A DNA stretch of 64,000 nucleotides from an uncultured Rhodoferax sp. (lineage in GTDB: Bacteria > Pseudomonadota > Gammaproteobacteria > Burkholderiales > Burkholderiaceae_C), in the NCBI RefSeq assembly GCF_946221635.1, contig NZ_CAMIHB010000023.1, positions 1 to 64,000 on the forward strand, read 5' to 3'. Positions 22,087-32,597 of this stretch are shown here, one piece after another (position 1 is the first letter of the stretch; every line of letters starts with the position of its first letter). Both the position numbers and the translations under genes were made by a program. The notes beneath the pieces were generated by a model. The model saw only the letters and a program-made list of their open reading frames with translations, did no database searches and had not been told where the DNA came from.

Positions 22087-23553
22087 ATGCAAACTCCCTA
22101 CGCCTCCGGGCTGGTCTGGTTCCGGCGCGACCTGCGCACCCACGACAACACGGCACTCTGTGCAGCGTTGCAGCAATGCACCCAGGTGCACTGCGTTTTT
22201 GTCTTCGATACCGACATCCTGGCCCCCCTGCCCCGCCAGGACCGGCGGGTCGAGTTCATCCGCGAATCGCTGGTGGCCCTGGATGCACAACTGCGCAGCC
22301 TGAGCGGCCGGAACGGTGCGGGGCTGATCGTGCTGCACGGCGCGGCGGCGGAGGAAATACCCCGGCTGGCGCAAGCCCTGGACGTTCAGGCGGTGTTTGC
22401 CGGCAAGGACTACGAACCCCAGACCCGGACGCGCGACGCCTCCGTGCAGCAGCGCCTCCAACGCCAAGGGCAGACATTGCATCTGCTCAAGGACCACGTG
22501 GTGTTCGAAGAGCGGGAAGTCTTGACCCAGGCGGGCAACCCCTACGGCGTCTTCACACCCTATCTGCGTGCCTGGCTGGCGCGCCTGATGCAGGCCCCCA
22601 CGCAGGAGCAGGTGCCATCGCACACCGAGCGGCTGGCGGAGCGCCCTGACCAGTACGCCCGCGCCGTACCGGCCTTGGCCGACATTGGCTTTGAATCCAC
22701 CAATCTGCAAGCCCTGCGCATTCCCACCGGTGAGGCGGGGGCGCAGAGCCTGCTGGGTGATTTTCTGGCCCGCATGGACCGCTATGCCGATACCCGGGAC
22801 TACCCCGCCATCAAAGGCCCTAGCTACCTCAGCGTGCACCTGCGCTTTGGCACAGTGTCCATCCGGCAGTTGGTGTTGCTCGCCCATGCGCGCCAGTTGG
22901 CAGGCGACGCAGGCGCCGGCACCTGGCTGAGTGAGCTGGTATGGCGCGAGTTTTATGTGCAGATCCTGGCCAACTTCCCACATGTAGCGGATGCTGCGTT
23001 CAAACCCGAATACGACCAGATCGTCTGGGAAGAAGGCCCGCACGCCGAAGCCTTGTACCAAGCCTGGTGCCAAGGCAAGACCGGGTACCCCATCGTGGAT
23101 GCGGCCATGGCCCAGTTGAATCAGACCGGCTATATGCACAACCGCCTGCGCATGGTGGTGGGTAGTTTTCTGGTGAAACACCTGGGCCTGGACTGGCGCT
23201 GGGGAGAGCGCTACTTCGCCCAGACATTGAATGACTTTGACCTGGCCGCCAACAATGGGGGCTGGCAATGGGTGAGTTCCAGCGGTTGCGACGCGCAGCC
23301 TTATTTCCGCATCTTCAACCCCATCAACCAAAGCGAGAAGTTTGACGCGGAGGGCAAGTTCATCCGCCGCTATCTGCCCCAGTTGACCGGATTGGGCGCC
23401 AAGGCCATACATGCTCCCTGGCTGGCCAAGCCGCTGGAACTATCGGCTGCCGGCGTGGCACTGGGGCAGGACTATCCCCACCCCATTGTGGACCACGCGC
23501 AGGCGCGGTCACGCACGCTGCTGCGCTATGGGGTCGTCAAGAAGCCTGTTTAG
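22087..23553 (+). CDS. phrB: Deoxyribodipyrimidine photolyase
   Basis: Light-driven repair of cyclobutane pyrimidine dimers using FAD and an antenna chromophore. The 488-residue protein has the N-terminal alpha/beta photolyase domain (LVWFRRDLRTHDNTAL, residues ~9-24) and the FAD domain with SYLSVHLRFGTVSIR, LVWREFYVQILANFP, and NGGWQWVSSSGCDAQPYFRIFNP (seen as GGWQWVSSSGCDAQPYFRIF). The ATG at 22087 is preceded by the short divergent gap to yqgE. Its stop overlaps the chpA stop by 4 bp (convergent). Confidence 0.96.
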   Translation: MQTPYASGLVWFRRDLRTHDNTALCAALQQCTQVHCVFVFDTDILAPLPRQDRRVEFIRESLVALDAQLRSLSGRNGAGLIVLHGAAAEEIPRLAQALDVQAVFAGKDYEPQTRTRDASVQQRLQRQGQTLHLLKDHVVFEEREVLTQAGNPYGVFTPYLRAWLARLMQAPTQEQVPSHTERLAERPDQYARAVPALADIGFESTNLQALRIPTGEAGAQSLLGDFLARMDRYADTRDYPAIKGPSYLSVHLRFGTVSIRQLVLLAHARQLAGDAGAGTWLSELVWREFYVQILANFPHVADAAFKPEYDQIVWEEGPHAEALYQAWCQGKTGYPIVDAAMAQLNQTGYMHNRLRMVVGSFLVKHLGLDWRWGERYFAQTLNDFDLAANNGGWQWVSSSGCDAQPYFRIFNPINQSEKFDAEGKFIRRYLPQLTGLGAKAIHAPWLAKPLELSAAGVALGQDYPHPIVDHAQARSRTLLRYGVVKKPV

Positions 23554-26500
23554 GCTTCTACGGTACTGCCGCAGTAGGTGCGCACCAGGCCCAGCAACTC
23601 GTCTTCGGAGTATGGTTTGCCCAGGTAGTGGTCCACACCGAGTTCACGTGCGTGCTCACGGTGTTTTTCCGCAATCCGCGACGTGATCATGATGATGGGC
23701 ACGGAACGCGTACGCGCATCCGCACGGATGTTGCGCGCCAGGTCAAAACCATCCATGCGCGGCATTTCAATGTCGGACAGGATGACTGCAGGCACTTCTT
23801 CCTGCAAACGCTCCAGGGCCTGCAAGCCATCATTGGCCAATGCGACACGGTAGCCCTCGCGCTTGAGCAAGCGCTGGGTCACGCGCCGCACGGTGATGGA
23901 ATCGTCCACGACCAACACCAGCGGCAACAGGTTGGCCGGGTCCACTGCGGGCTGCGGCGCAGCTTCGACAACATCTGCGGCGGATTCTGTCGCAGCACCC
24001 GACAGCCCCAGGGCGCGTGCCATGTCGCCGTACACGGCGGCCAAAGCTACCGGGTTGTAGATCAGCACCACAGCACCGGAAGCCAGCACGGACATGCCGG
24101 CCAAACCGGGCAGACGGGCCAGTTGGGGCCCCAGGTTCTTCACCACCACTTCGCGGTTACCCAGCACTTCGTCCACATGCAGGGCCAGGCGCTGGCCCGC
24201 ACTTCGGAACACTGCCACGGGGAGTGTCTTGCTCAGCGGCTCACTGCTGCGGGCAGATACCTGCAGCAAGGCCCCCGCCCAGAAGAAGGGCAGTTGCTGA
24301 CCCGCCACATCGAAGAACTCGTCTGCGTAGGCCTGTTCCACCTGGGCCGCAGGAACGCGCAGCACGGTTTCCATGATGTTGGCAGGCACACCAATGGTGA
24401 ACTCGCCCATGCGCAGGATCACCACCTGCGTCACCGCAGTGGTCAGTGGCAAGACCAGTTTGAAGGTCGTTCCCTGCCCCGGTGCCGTCTGCGTTTCGAT
24501 GCGGCCGCCCAGGGCATTCACTTCGGAACGCACCACATCCATACCGATGCCACGACCCGCCAGTTCCGTGACCTGCTCCGCCGTAGAGAAGCCAGGCATG
24601 AAAATCAGGTTGGCGGCATCCGCATCACTCAGGTTGGCATCGGCATCGATCACGCCGTTGGCCAGCGCCTTGGCACGGATACGGTCCAAGTGCAGCCCTC
24701 CGCCATCGTCGCTGAAGGACACGGACACGTCATTGCTTTCCTGCAGCACATGAATGGTGATGCTGCCCGCCGCAGGCTTGCCAGCCGCAGCGCGGACTTC
24801 GGCCGTTTCAATGCCGTGTGCAACGGCATTGCGCAGCAGGTGTTCAAAGGCAGGCGCCATGCGGTCCAGCACACCGCGGTCCATTTCAATGGAACCGCCG
24901 GTGATATCCAGCTTGACCTGCTTGCCTACATCCTTGGAGGCTTGGCGCACCACCCCGTAGAGGCGGTCCGAAATGCCTTCGAATTCCACCATACGGGTAC
25001 GCAACAAATCGCGCTGGAGTTCGCGCGCCTGACGCCCCTGGGCAATCAGGTCGTCTTCGGTGCCTTCCACCGAGCGCTGCAAGTTGCGCTGCACGGTCGC
25101 CACGTCGTTCACCGACTCGGCCATCATGCGGGTCAACTCCTGCACACGGGTAAACCGGTCAAACTCCAAGGGGTCGAACGCTTGGGCCGAGTCCTTGGTT
25201 TGGGCCAGACGCGATTGCATCTGCGACTCGGCCTGCAACTCCACATCACGCAGTTGCTGGCGCAGACGGTCCAGGTTGCCACCCAACTCACCCAGCGAGG
25301 AACGCAACTGATTCAAGCGCGCGTCCATGCGCGAACGGGTAATCATGACCTCGCCGGCCTGATTCACCAGGCGATCCAGCAGTTGCGAACGCACGCGCAC
25401 CGATTGGTTGCCCACACTACGAGGCACAGGCGCCAGGGGGGCATGCACCACTGGGCGGATGGTCAGGGGCACGGCGGCAACGGCCGGGGCATCCACGCCA
25501 GCAGGCGCAACGGCAGGCTGTGCATCCGATACTGCGGGAGCATCAGGCTCTTCAACAGGTGTTTTGCCCAGGTTGGCAAACACCGACTGCAAAGAGTCAA
25601 AACGCGTCAGCAAAGGCTCCAACTGAACCGCCTGCAGCGCCTCGGTACCGATTTGCTCAATCGAGGATTCCATGCGATGGGCCATTTCGCCCAGACGCAT
25701 GGCACCCGCCAAACGTGCACTGCCTTTCAGGGTGTGCAGCAGTCGCAAGACTTCGTTGCGCGCGCCCAGATTGTCCGGGTACGCCACCCACTGACGCAGG
25801 GCGGTGCCCAACTGCGGCATGAGTTCTGCGGCCTCTTCTTCGAAGATGGGCAGCAGGTCTTCGTCCAGATTGTCTTCCGCGTCGATGTCATCATCTTCCG
25901 CTTCGGCAATCGTGAGCGGTGCCGCGGCAGCCAGCGTGGGGGCAGCTGCCTCAGCCACCGCATCCGCCAAAGCCACAGTCGGAACGCTGTCTTCAAATGG
26001 CTCGGGATCCAAGCCCGAATCCAAGGCCACAGGGTCCAGGGCCGCAGCGGGAAACTCAGTCTCCGTAATGGCCTGCAAGGCCGCCAATACCTGATCGTCG
26101 GCATCCTTCAGGAAGCCTGCAGCGAACTGGTGCAGCAGACGTCGAATGTCTTCTGCGGCATCATTGAATACGGCGGCCTGTTCCAGCGAGCCCTGGCGGT
26201 GCAGCTGCACGTGTTGCAAGGCCTGCTCCAACGCGCGGGCCATATCAGACAGCGCCGTGAAGCCGACCGTGGCAGAACTGCCAAGCAGGGAATGCGCCAA
26301 AGCAATGACGGAGTCCGGGACTTCCTTGGGCAGCTCCATCGCCCATTCGCTGAGCTCCACCTGCAAACGGCGCGACCACTCGTCTGCTTCATTGAGGTAC
26401 ACGTTGTAGAGCGGAATGCTCAGACGCAGAGGGCCGATCACTTTCAGGCCGTCATCGACCTCAGGCAAGGATGCGGGTTCCACCACCTCAAGGCTGACGT

Positions 26501-29336
26501 CTTCCATCGCATCCGCCGAGGGTTCAGGCGCCCTGGCCTGGGGTGCCTCCACACCAAAATCCAATACAGGTTCGGGTACGGCCTCGGCGACCAGCGGTTC
26601 TTCCGGCAGCTCTTCGAGCTCGGAAATGACGGTGTCCGGTGCATCCTGATGCGGCGGCTCCGGCGCAATGTCGCCAAAATCAAAGTCACCCAGATCGATT
26701 TCTTCCGACACGGAGGAAGCCGCTGTCGCGGCCGCAGGCTCCGCGACCTGCGCATCCAGCGCCTGCGTGCTGTCGAAACTGAACAGCTGTGTCGACGCAA
26801 AGTCCACCACTGGGGGCGCTGCCTCAACGGCCTTCAAGTCGTCAAACAGCTGGGTGGAGGCAAACCCATTGGAGGATTCAAGCTCGGCAGGTTCCACCAC
26901 TTCGGCGGGCTCCGGCGACCAGCTCGCGTCAAACGCTTCAACAACCTCAACAGACGCCTGGGGAATTTCCACGGGTGCGTCATCAAGCGCCTTCGCACCG
27001 GGCACTTGCAAGGGCACATGCTGTCCCTCAAGGCGCAATGCATCTGCGGTCTTGCGGAACTCCGGAGCACTCCAGGGTGTATCTGCATGGTTTGCAATGT
27101 CTTCAACCCATCGTCCAAACGCCTGCATGGCCTGTTCGGATACCGCCATCAGGGCCTCGCTGGCGGGACGCTGCTCCGCCAGCGAAGTATTGAGGAGTTG
27201 CTCAAATGCCCAAGCTGCTTCGCCAAAGTCATTCAGCCCCACCATGCGCGAGCTACCCTTGAGGGTATGGAAAGCGCGACGCAGCGTGGTCTGGTCTGCC
27301 AGATTGGTGGGCTCTGCGCGCAGCGCTGTCAACGCCGCGAGTCCGTTCTGGACAACGTCGCGCGCCTCCTCCAGGAAAATATCGCGCAATTCACTGTCGT
27401 CATCCGCATCCGGGTCTTGCACAGCTACCGCTGCGGCCACAGGTGCGACGACGGGGGCAGGCTGCGCAACGGGGACTTCCAACGCCAGGGTAGCGACGTG
27501 CAGAGCGGCAACATCTTCCTGCACCTCGGCCGTCGCCTGATCCGGCGTGTCCTGCGCTTCAATCTCCGCACGCTCACGCCCCATCAGGGGACGGAACTCA
27601 CCAAGCGCTTCGTCGTACACAAAGAGTGTCTTGGCCAGGGAACGCTGGTAGCTCAGCATGTCGATCAGGAAGCCCATGGCTCCCAAACTGTTGCCGACCT
27701 TCTCGAAAATGCCACTGCGCGCGCTGGCCTCGTCGATATCGTCCACCAGGAATTGCTCAACGCTGGCGCGCATGCGCAGGGCCGCGATGGACGGCTGATC
27801 GAGCCCCAACACGGAAAACACGCCACGCATCTGCGCGAGTTGGCTGGGGACTTCGCGCAAAGGCCCTTTGTCCTGCGGATTGCGGAAGAATTGATCCAGC
27901 GATTTTTCTACTTCACCGAGCGTGGTGCGCAGTTCATCCACCACACTGCCCATGGTCTGGCGATCGCTGACCCGGCGATACAACTCTTCCATCCAGGATT
28001 CCAGAGGCTCAGGCTCGCCGCCGGCACTGACATGCTCCAGGCGCTGCGCCAAGCGGGCGCTGCGGTCTGCCATCTGACCACTGCTGGTCGGGTCAAGATC
28101 TTCGTAAGCGGCTTCCAGATAAAGAATCGAGGTAGCCACCTCCATCGCTACGGCCGGCGCAGGCGCTGAGCCGGAACGGACCGTCATCTCTATGGCACGG
28201 GACAGCGCCCGTGCCAAATCACCACTCTCGGCATGCAACTTGGTGACCGTTTCGGCCACCGCTGCAAATTGCTCGCCCGCGACCTTGATTCGGTTGGTAT
28301 CTCCCCCCGCAAGCGCGGACCAGGTTTCTGCGGCGGCAGCAATACGCTTGCGCACCAGCACGAGCAAGGCAGGGTCAAAGCGACCGAACTGCTCGGTCTC
28401 ATAGTCCACGGGCTTGCTGCGAGCCAAGCCATACGCCGCTTTTACCGCCTGCAGCACAGGTGCCGCAGCAACAGACGAAGGCATGGCCAAGGAGCAGAAA
28501 AACACCAGATCTTGCGCGAGGCGCTCGGATATGGCCGCATCCCCCTTGGCCAGACTCACATACTGCTGCAGCACGCGCGATGCCGCGCGCTTGGAATAGA
28601 CATCACCTGCCAGCAGCCCCAAGGCACTGCTCTCAAAGTAGGCGGCGCACACCATCCAGAAGGTGCGTGACTCCAGTGGAACACTCCCTGCCGCCAGCCC
28701 CAGGCTGATGTCCTGCAGGCGTCGGGCGGCATGCACATCGGCATACTTGACCAAGCGCAATACGCCCTGGTCCAGCTCCCGACGCACATCTGCTCCGTAG
28801 GCCAGCGGCACGGTACCAGCTGGCACCGGCACCGCAATCCAGCGCCACTCAGGAGGCCAGAGGTCCGCCGGATGGATACGATCCGCACCGGCCAGCTCCT
28901 GCAAAGCGCGGTACTGTGGAAACAGGGCTACGGAAGAGGCCGTCTTGCCCTTGAGCACACCGTCCAGATACTCGGTCAGTGCAAAGCTTGCGCGCTCCAT
29001 GCAATTGGCCGCGTCATCGCTGCAAAGCTCGGGGCGTTGCACAAACTTCTGGGCCAAGGCCTCCATGGCCCGCAATATCTTGGCGGGCGCCACCAGCCCC
29101 ACCATTTCAAGGGCCCCTACCGCTTGGTGCAGCTGCTGACGGGCAATGCGCAGATGGCTGGCATCCAGCTCCGTCAGATCCGAGCCGCGCGCAAGTTCGG
29201 CGTCACGCACAAAGCGGCGCATGGCCTTGGTCGCGCCATCCAGGGACTTGCGCAGCTCATCCAACACCCAAGCCAAAGGGCCCAGATCGCTGACAGCGAG
29301 TTCGTTATCGCCAGGAGCGGCAGTGTTCGATGACAT
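23550..29336 (-). CDS. chpA: Type IV pilus chemosensory hybrid histidine kinase (ChpA/PilL)
   Basis: A 1928-residue CheA-like kinase controlling twitching and surface responses. Order: N-terminal HPt-like module (QLHQAVGALEMVGL, His70), HPt with HTLKGSS (His690), HPt-like with AHSLLGSSATVGF (His1015), HPt with HTLKGSA (His1201), dimerisation, HATPase (N-box HLLRNAVAHGIE ~1499, DDGGGL ~1542, GRGIGMDVV ~1595), CheW-like domain, C-terminal receiver (LVVDDSITVRR, LSDIEMPRMDG, ~1805-1928). Long acidic Glu/Pro/Ala linkers separate the HPt units. Last gene of pilGHIJ-chpA. Confidence 0.95.
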   Translation of the reverse strand: MSSNTAAPGDNELAVSDLGPLAWVLDELRKSLDGATKAMRRFVRDAELARGSDLTELDASHLRIARQQLHQAVGALEMVGLVAPAKILRAMEALAQKFVQRPELCSDDAANCMERASFALTEYLDGVLKGKTASSVALFPQYRALQELAGADRIHPADLWPPEWRWIAVPVPAGTVPLAYGADVRRELDQGVLRLVKYADVHAARRLQDISLGLAAGSVPLESRTFWMVCAAYFESSALGLLAGDVYSKRAASRVLQQYVSLAKGDAAISERLAQDLVFFCSLAMPSSVAAAPVLQAVKAAYGLARSKPVDYETEQFGRFDPALLVLVRKRIAAAAETWSALAGGDTNRIKVAGEQFAAVAETVTKLHAESGDLARALSRAIEMTVRSGSAPAPAVAMEVATSILYLEAAYEDLDPTSSGQMADRSARLAQRLEHVSAGGEPEPLESWMEELYRRVSDRQTMGSVVDELRTTLGEVEKSLDQFFRNPQDKGPLREVPSQLAQMRGVFSVLGLDQPSIAALRMRASVEQFLVDDIDEASARSGIFEKVGNSLGAMGFLIDMLSYQRSLAKTLFVYDEALGEFRPLMGRERAEIEAQDTPDQATAEVQEDVAALHVATLALEVPVAQPAPVVAPVAAAVAVQDPDADDDSELRDIFLEEARDVVQNGLAALTALRAEPTNLADQTTLRRAFHTLKGSSRMVGLNDFGEAAWAFEQLLNTSLAEQRPASEALMAVSEQAMQAFGRWVEDIANHADTPWSAPEFRKTADALRLEGQHVPLQVPGAKALDDAPVEIPQASVEVVEAFDASWSPEPAEVVEPAELESSNGFASTQLFDDLKAVEAAPPVVDFASTQLFSFDSTQALDAQVAEPAAATAASSVSEEIDLGDFDFGDIAPEPPHQDAPDTVISELEELPEEPLVAEAVPEPVLDFGVEAPQARAPEPSADAMEDVSLEVVEPASLPEVDDGLKVIGPLRLSIPLYNVYLNEADEWSRRLQVELSEWAMELPKEVPDSVIALAHSLLGSSATVGFTALSDMARALEQALQHVQLHRQGSLEQAAVFNDAAEDIRRLLHQFAAGFLKDADDQVLAALQAITETEFPAAALDPVALDSGLDPEPFEDSVPTVALADAVAEAAAPTLAAAAPLTIAEAEDDDIDAEDNLDEDLLPIFEEEAAELMPQLGTALRQWVAYPDNLGARNEVLRLLHTLKGSARLAGAMRLGEMAHRMESSIEQIGTEALQAVQLEPLLTRFDSLQSVFANLGKTPVEEPDAPAVSDAQPAVAPAGVDAPAVAAVPLTIRPVVHAPLAPVPRSVGNQSVRVRSQLLDRLVNQAGEVMITRSRMDARLNQLRSSLGELGGNLDRLRQQLRDVELQAESQMQSRLAQTKDSAQAFDPLEFDRFTRVQELTRMMAESVNDVATVQRNLQRSVEGTEDDLIAQGRQARELQRDLLRTRMVEFEGISDRLYGVVRQASKDVGKQVKLDITGGSIEMDRGVLDRMAPAFEHLLRNAVAHGIETAEVRAAAGKPAAGSITIHVLQESNDVSVSFSDDGGGLHLDRIRAKALANGVIDADANLSDADAANLIFMPGFSTAEQVTELAGRGIGMDVVRSEVNALGGRIETQTAPGQGTTFKLVLPLTTAVTQVVILRMGEFTIGVPANIMETVLRVPAAQVEQAYADEFFDVAGQQLPFFWAGALLQVSARSSEPLSKTLPVAVFRSAGQRLALHVDEVLGNREVVVKNLGPQLARLPGLAGMSVLASGAVVLIYNPVALAAVYGDMARALGLSGAATESAADVVEAAPQPAVDPANLLPLVLVVDDSITVRRVTQRLLKREGYRVALANDGLQALERLQEEVPAVILSDIEMPRMDGFDLARNIRADARTRSVPIIMITSRIAEKHREHARELGVDHYLGKPYSEDELLGLVRTYCGSTVEA

Positions 29337-29389
29337 GGATTCAGGCTCTCCAGGATCTCACGGGGCGTGGGTGAATGCGATGCCCAAAA

Positions 29390-31666
29390 TCAGGCAATCT
29401 TGAACCGGGACACCGACTGACGCAGCTCTTCCGCCATGCGGGAGAGCTCGCGCACCTGGTTAGCCGTCGCCCGGGTACCTTCACCGGTCTGTTCGGTCAC
29501 CGCAAAAATGTGCTGGATGTTGTCAGCCACCACGTTGGCCAGTCCGGCCTCACGGGACGCGGAGTTCGAAATCTGCTCAATCAGATCGGCCACGCGGCGA
29601 GACACGCGGTCAATTTCAGTCAGCGCAGTACCCGCGTTGTCGGACAGCTTGGCTCCTTCCACCACACCCTGGGTGGAGCGTTCCATAGCGCCGATGGCAT
29701 CCTGCGTGTCGGTCTGAATGGCTTTCACCAGTGCCGCAATCTGACGCGTCGCATCGGCCGAGCGTTCAGCCAAACGCTGCACTTCTTCCGCCACCACCGA
29801 GAAGCCGCGGCCGGCTTCACCGGCAGACGCTGCCTGGATGGCAGCGTTCAAGGCCAGCACGTTGGTCTGTTCGGTAATGTCGGAAATCAGTTCGGTAATT
29901 TCTCCAATCTCCTGGGACGACTCACCCAGTCGCTTGATACGCTTGGAAGTTTCCTGGATCTGGTCACGGATGGAGTTCATACCGCCAATGGCGTTCTGCA
30001 CAGCTTGCAGCCCCGTCTCGGCAGCTTGCAGCGACTGGCGCGCCACTGCAGCAGATTCCTGCGCCTGGGCAGACACTTCGTTGATTCGCCCCGCCATATC
30101 CACCACGGACTTGCCGGTTTCGCGAATTTCATGCAGCTGTTCGTTGGAGGCGGCCAACAACTCGGTCGACGTGGCATCCACGTCCGCTGTCGTCTGGGCC
30201 ACGCGTGCCGCCGTGTTCTGCACGTTGGACACCAGGGAGCGAAGTTCTTCCACCGTGTAATTCACCGAGTCGGCAATGGCTCCGGTGATGTCCTCGGTCA
30301 CCGTGGCTTCCTGGGTCAGGTCACCTTCCGCCACTGTCTGCAGTTCGTTCATCAGACGCAGAATGGCGGCCTGGTTCGCGTCGTTGACGCGCTTGGCCTC
30401 GTGCTCTTGGCGCTCGGCTTCCAGACGCTGGTCTTCGGCGACCACCTGGCGCTTGCGACTGTCCTGCAGCTGCACATAGGACAGGCCGGCCGCACACACC
30501 AGCGCAAACGCAGCGGCAGCGACCATCACGGCGAAAGACGCGCCACCAATACCGGCCTGACCGGACAACTTGGATTGCAGTTCCTCCAGATTACGTCGCA
30601 GCGGCTCGCTGTCGGCAATGATGGCGCCCTGCGCTTCGCGTGCCGACACCAAGCCCTGCAAGTTGCCCAGAATGGCCCCTGCCTGAACACGGGTCTCTTC
30701 GTACATCTTGATCAGCGCCTCCAGTTGTTCGCGGGTCGCGGGATCCTTGGTAGCCGAAAGGCGCAACTCAGAGCTGCCGGACAGCAGCGCCTCGGAAATT
30801 TCCTTGAAGGTGTTCAGATCCTTGCCCAGCAGGAACACGGCTTCGGGGCTCACGCCTTCGGCGGTCAGAAATTCGTTGGACGACTTGCCGATTCGCTGGG
30901 TCAGCATCACCAGCTGACCCACCGCGGAAATTTCCACTGCGGGGGCGTTCTGCTGCAACTTGAGCGATGCCACGGTTTCGGCGATTTCCAGCAAGTCGGA
31001 CGACTGGCGGTTGATCAGGCGCAACGCGGAGCCAATCTGCGTCAGCATCTTCTGCTGACCCATCACAGCCTTGGCGTTCTTTTCAGCACGCTCCACCAGC
31101 GGAATCACCTTGCCCAGTTCAGGGGCGTACTCCTCATCGAGCTGATTGAGGCCCATTTCCTGGTCGCCTGCTTGCAAGCCCCGGATGGACTTGGCCAAAA
31201 TGCCCGAACTCTCCGACACGTCAGGGAAGGCCTGGGCACTGCCCACCACCGCCTGCGACACTGACTTGGCCAAACGCTGCGATTGCATCAGCGACTGCCC
31301 GGTTGCACCCAGTTGCTGCGCTACGCGATTCGACTGACTCAGCACGACAAACACCACGGCAGCCAGCACCAACAAGGCCCCGCCCAGCAAGATGAACAAG
31401 ATGCGCTGGTGTTGCGCCACCGTGCGGCGGCCCAACACCGGCACCGTGATCAGGTCACCTTCATCCACCACCACCTCTTCCTTGGGCGCATCGCTGACGG
31501 CTTGGACAGCCTGCTGCAACGGTGCATTCTGGGAATCCTGCAAGGTCTCCTGCGTCACTCCCGGGTCGATGGTCGCGTCAGGCATGGCCAAGCTCAACCG
31601 AGAATCCAGTTCGGACTCCGGGGGCTTCTTGGAGAACAGGTTTTTCAATTGATCTACAACAGACAT
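29390..31666 (-). CDS. pilJ: Type IV pilus methyl-accepting chemotaxis protein PilJ
   Basis: A 758-residue transmembrane receptor of the Chp system. An N-terminal cytoplasmic region (~1-80), a first helix LFILLGGALLVLAAVVFVV (~90-108), a periplasmic PilJ type IV pili sensing region (~115-370), a second helix FAVMVAAAAFALVCAAG (~375-395), a HAMP-like segment, and the cytoplasmic methyl-accepting signalling coiled coil with GEAGRGFSVVAEEVQRLAER (~620-640). It signals to ChpA through PilI. Located 22 bp after pilI. Confidence 0.95.
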   Translation of the reverse strand: MSVVDQLKNLFSKKPPESELDSRLSLAMPDATIDPGVTQETLQDSQNAPLQQAVQAVSDAPKEEVVVDEGDLITVPVLGRRTVAQHQRILFILLGGALLVLAAVVFVVLSQSNRVAQQLGATGQSLMQSQRLAKSVSQAVVGSAQAFPDVSESSGILAKSIRGLQAGDQEMGLNQLDEEYAPELGKVIPLVERAEKNAKAVMGQQKMLTQIGSALRLINRQSSDLLEIAETVASLKLQQNAPAVEISAVGQLVMLTQRIGKSSNEFLTAEGVSPEAVFLLGKDLNTFKEISEALLSGSSELRLSATKDPATREQLEALIKMYEETRVQAGAILGNLQGLVSAREAQGAIIADSEPLRRNLEELQSKLSGQAGIGGASFAVMVAAAAFALVCAAGLSYVQLQDSRKRQVVAEDQRLEAERQEHEAKRVNDANQAAILRLMNELQTVAEGDLTQEATVTEDITGAIADSVNYTVEELRSLVSNVQNTAARVAQTTADVDATSTELLAASNEQLHEIRETGKSVVDMAGRINEVSAQAQESAAVARQSLQAAETGLQAVQNAIGGMNSIRDQIQETSKRIKRLGESSQEIGEITELISDITEQTNVLALNAAIQAASAGEAGRGFSVVAEEVQRLAERSADATRQIAALVKAIQTDTQDAIGAMERSTQGVVEGAKLSDNAGTALTEIDRVSRRVADLIEQISNSASREAGLANVVADNIQHIFAVTEQTGEGTRATANQVRELSRMAEELRQSVSRFKIA

Positions 31667-31688
31667 GATGGGACCTTACTGGTGATGC

Positions 31689-32219
31689 TTAAGCGCTGAT
31701 GCTCAGGAACTGGGGGGTTTGGGACAGGGTACGCAAATTGATCTCTTGCCACTGCTCGCCCGCGGCGTCAAAAAACTGGTTGCCGAAGTACGGCGGCGCA
31801 TCGGCAGCCGCGGGCTGAGACGCCGTGAAGGCATCAGCGCCCCGCAAGCCCGACAGCACATCGATCTGCAGGGCGCAATTGACTTCCAACAAGGCGTTCA
31901 ACGTCACCACACTGGGCTCTGCCGCGGCGGGCTCCTGGCGCTCGCCACCACCGCTGCTGGCAATGAACCCCGCCAGATCCACGACCCCAAAGAGGCCACC
32001 CCGGATATTCAGCACGCCACGAAACCAGTCCAGCGCATAGGGCACAGGCTGCAACTGTGTCAGGGGAACGATTTCACCGGACTGACTCAGCGGAAACAGG
32101 TAATTGCGTCCACCTGCACGCACCGCGAGCCATGCCACGGACATACCCTCGGCACGCGCCGCTTGCAAACGGCTGGCCAGCCGGGCCTGGAGTTCTCGAA
32201 GTGCTTCTCTGTTGGCCAT
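31689..32219 (-). CDS. pilI: CheW-like adaptor PilI
   Basis: A 176-residue CheW-domain protein linking PilJ to ChpA. YLFPLSQSGEIVPLTQLQPVPYALDWFRGVLNIRG is the typical CheW core (visible as WFRGVLNIRGGLFGVVDL, ~residues 66-83). It ends FLSISA. Gap of 12 bp after pilH. Confidence 0.9.
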   Translation of the reverse strand: MANREALRELQARLASRLQAARAEGMSVAWLAVRAGGRNYLFPLSQSGEIVPLTQLQPVPYALDWFRGVLNIRGGLFGVVDLAGFIASSGGGERQEPAAAEPSVVTLNALLEVNCALQIDVLSGLRGADAFTASQPAAADAPPYFGNQFFDAAGEQWQEINLRTLSQTPQFLSISA

Positions 32220-32231
32220 GAAGTGCGGGGG

Positions 32232-32597
32232 TCAGTCCAGTGCCTTGATCTTGGCAAACAGCTCGGCGGCGTCCACCGGCTTGGTGATGTAGTCCTTGGC
32301 TCCCTGGCGCATGCCCCAGACGCGGTCTGTCTCCAGGCTCTTGCTGGTGCACATGATGATGGGGATCTCGGAGTACTCTGGGGTACGGTTGATGGCGCGG
32401 GTCAGCTGAAAACCATTCTGCCCAGGCATCACGACATCCATCAGGATGAGGTGGGGCTTTTCCTCGGAGAGGCGCTTGAAAGCCTCGTCGGCATTTTCGG
32501 CAGAACGCACGGTGTAACCATTCTTCTGCAGCAACTCTGTCAGGAACATCAACTCGGTCTTCGAGTCGTCCACGATCAATACTTTTGTGATTGCCAT
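32232..32597 (-). CDS. pilH: Response regulator PilH (stand-alone receiver)
   Basis: A 121-residue CheY-like receiver: VLIVDDSKTE (~6-15), phosphorylation site Asp54 in LILMDVVMPG, T/S in CTSKS, Lys in YITKPVD. In Pseudomonas PilH acts on pilus retraction and dampens signalling. ATG 32597 is chosen over the GTG one codon upstream; its A overlaps the last base of pilG stop (TGATG), implying translational coupling. Confidence 0.93.
   Translation of the reverse strand: MAITKVLIVDDSKTELMFLTELLQKNGYTVRSAENADEAFKRLSEEKPHLILMDVVMPGQNGFQLTRAINRTPEYSEIPIIMCTSKSLETDRVWGMRQGAKDYITKPVDAAELFAKIKALD

Noticed and set aside
23628..28169. Very long open frame (1513 codons) on the plus strand opposite chpA
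   Set aside because: It is antisense to a well-supported multi-domain kinase, has no recognisable domain and unnatural composition (His/Gln/Arg rich); a GC-rich shadow frame.
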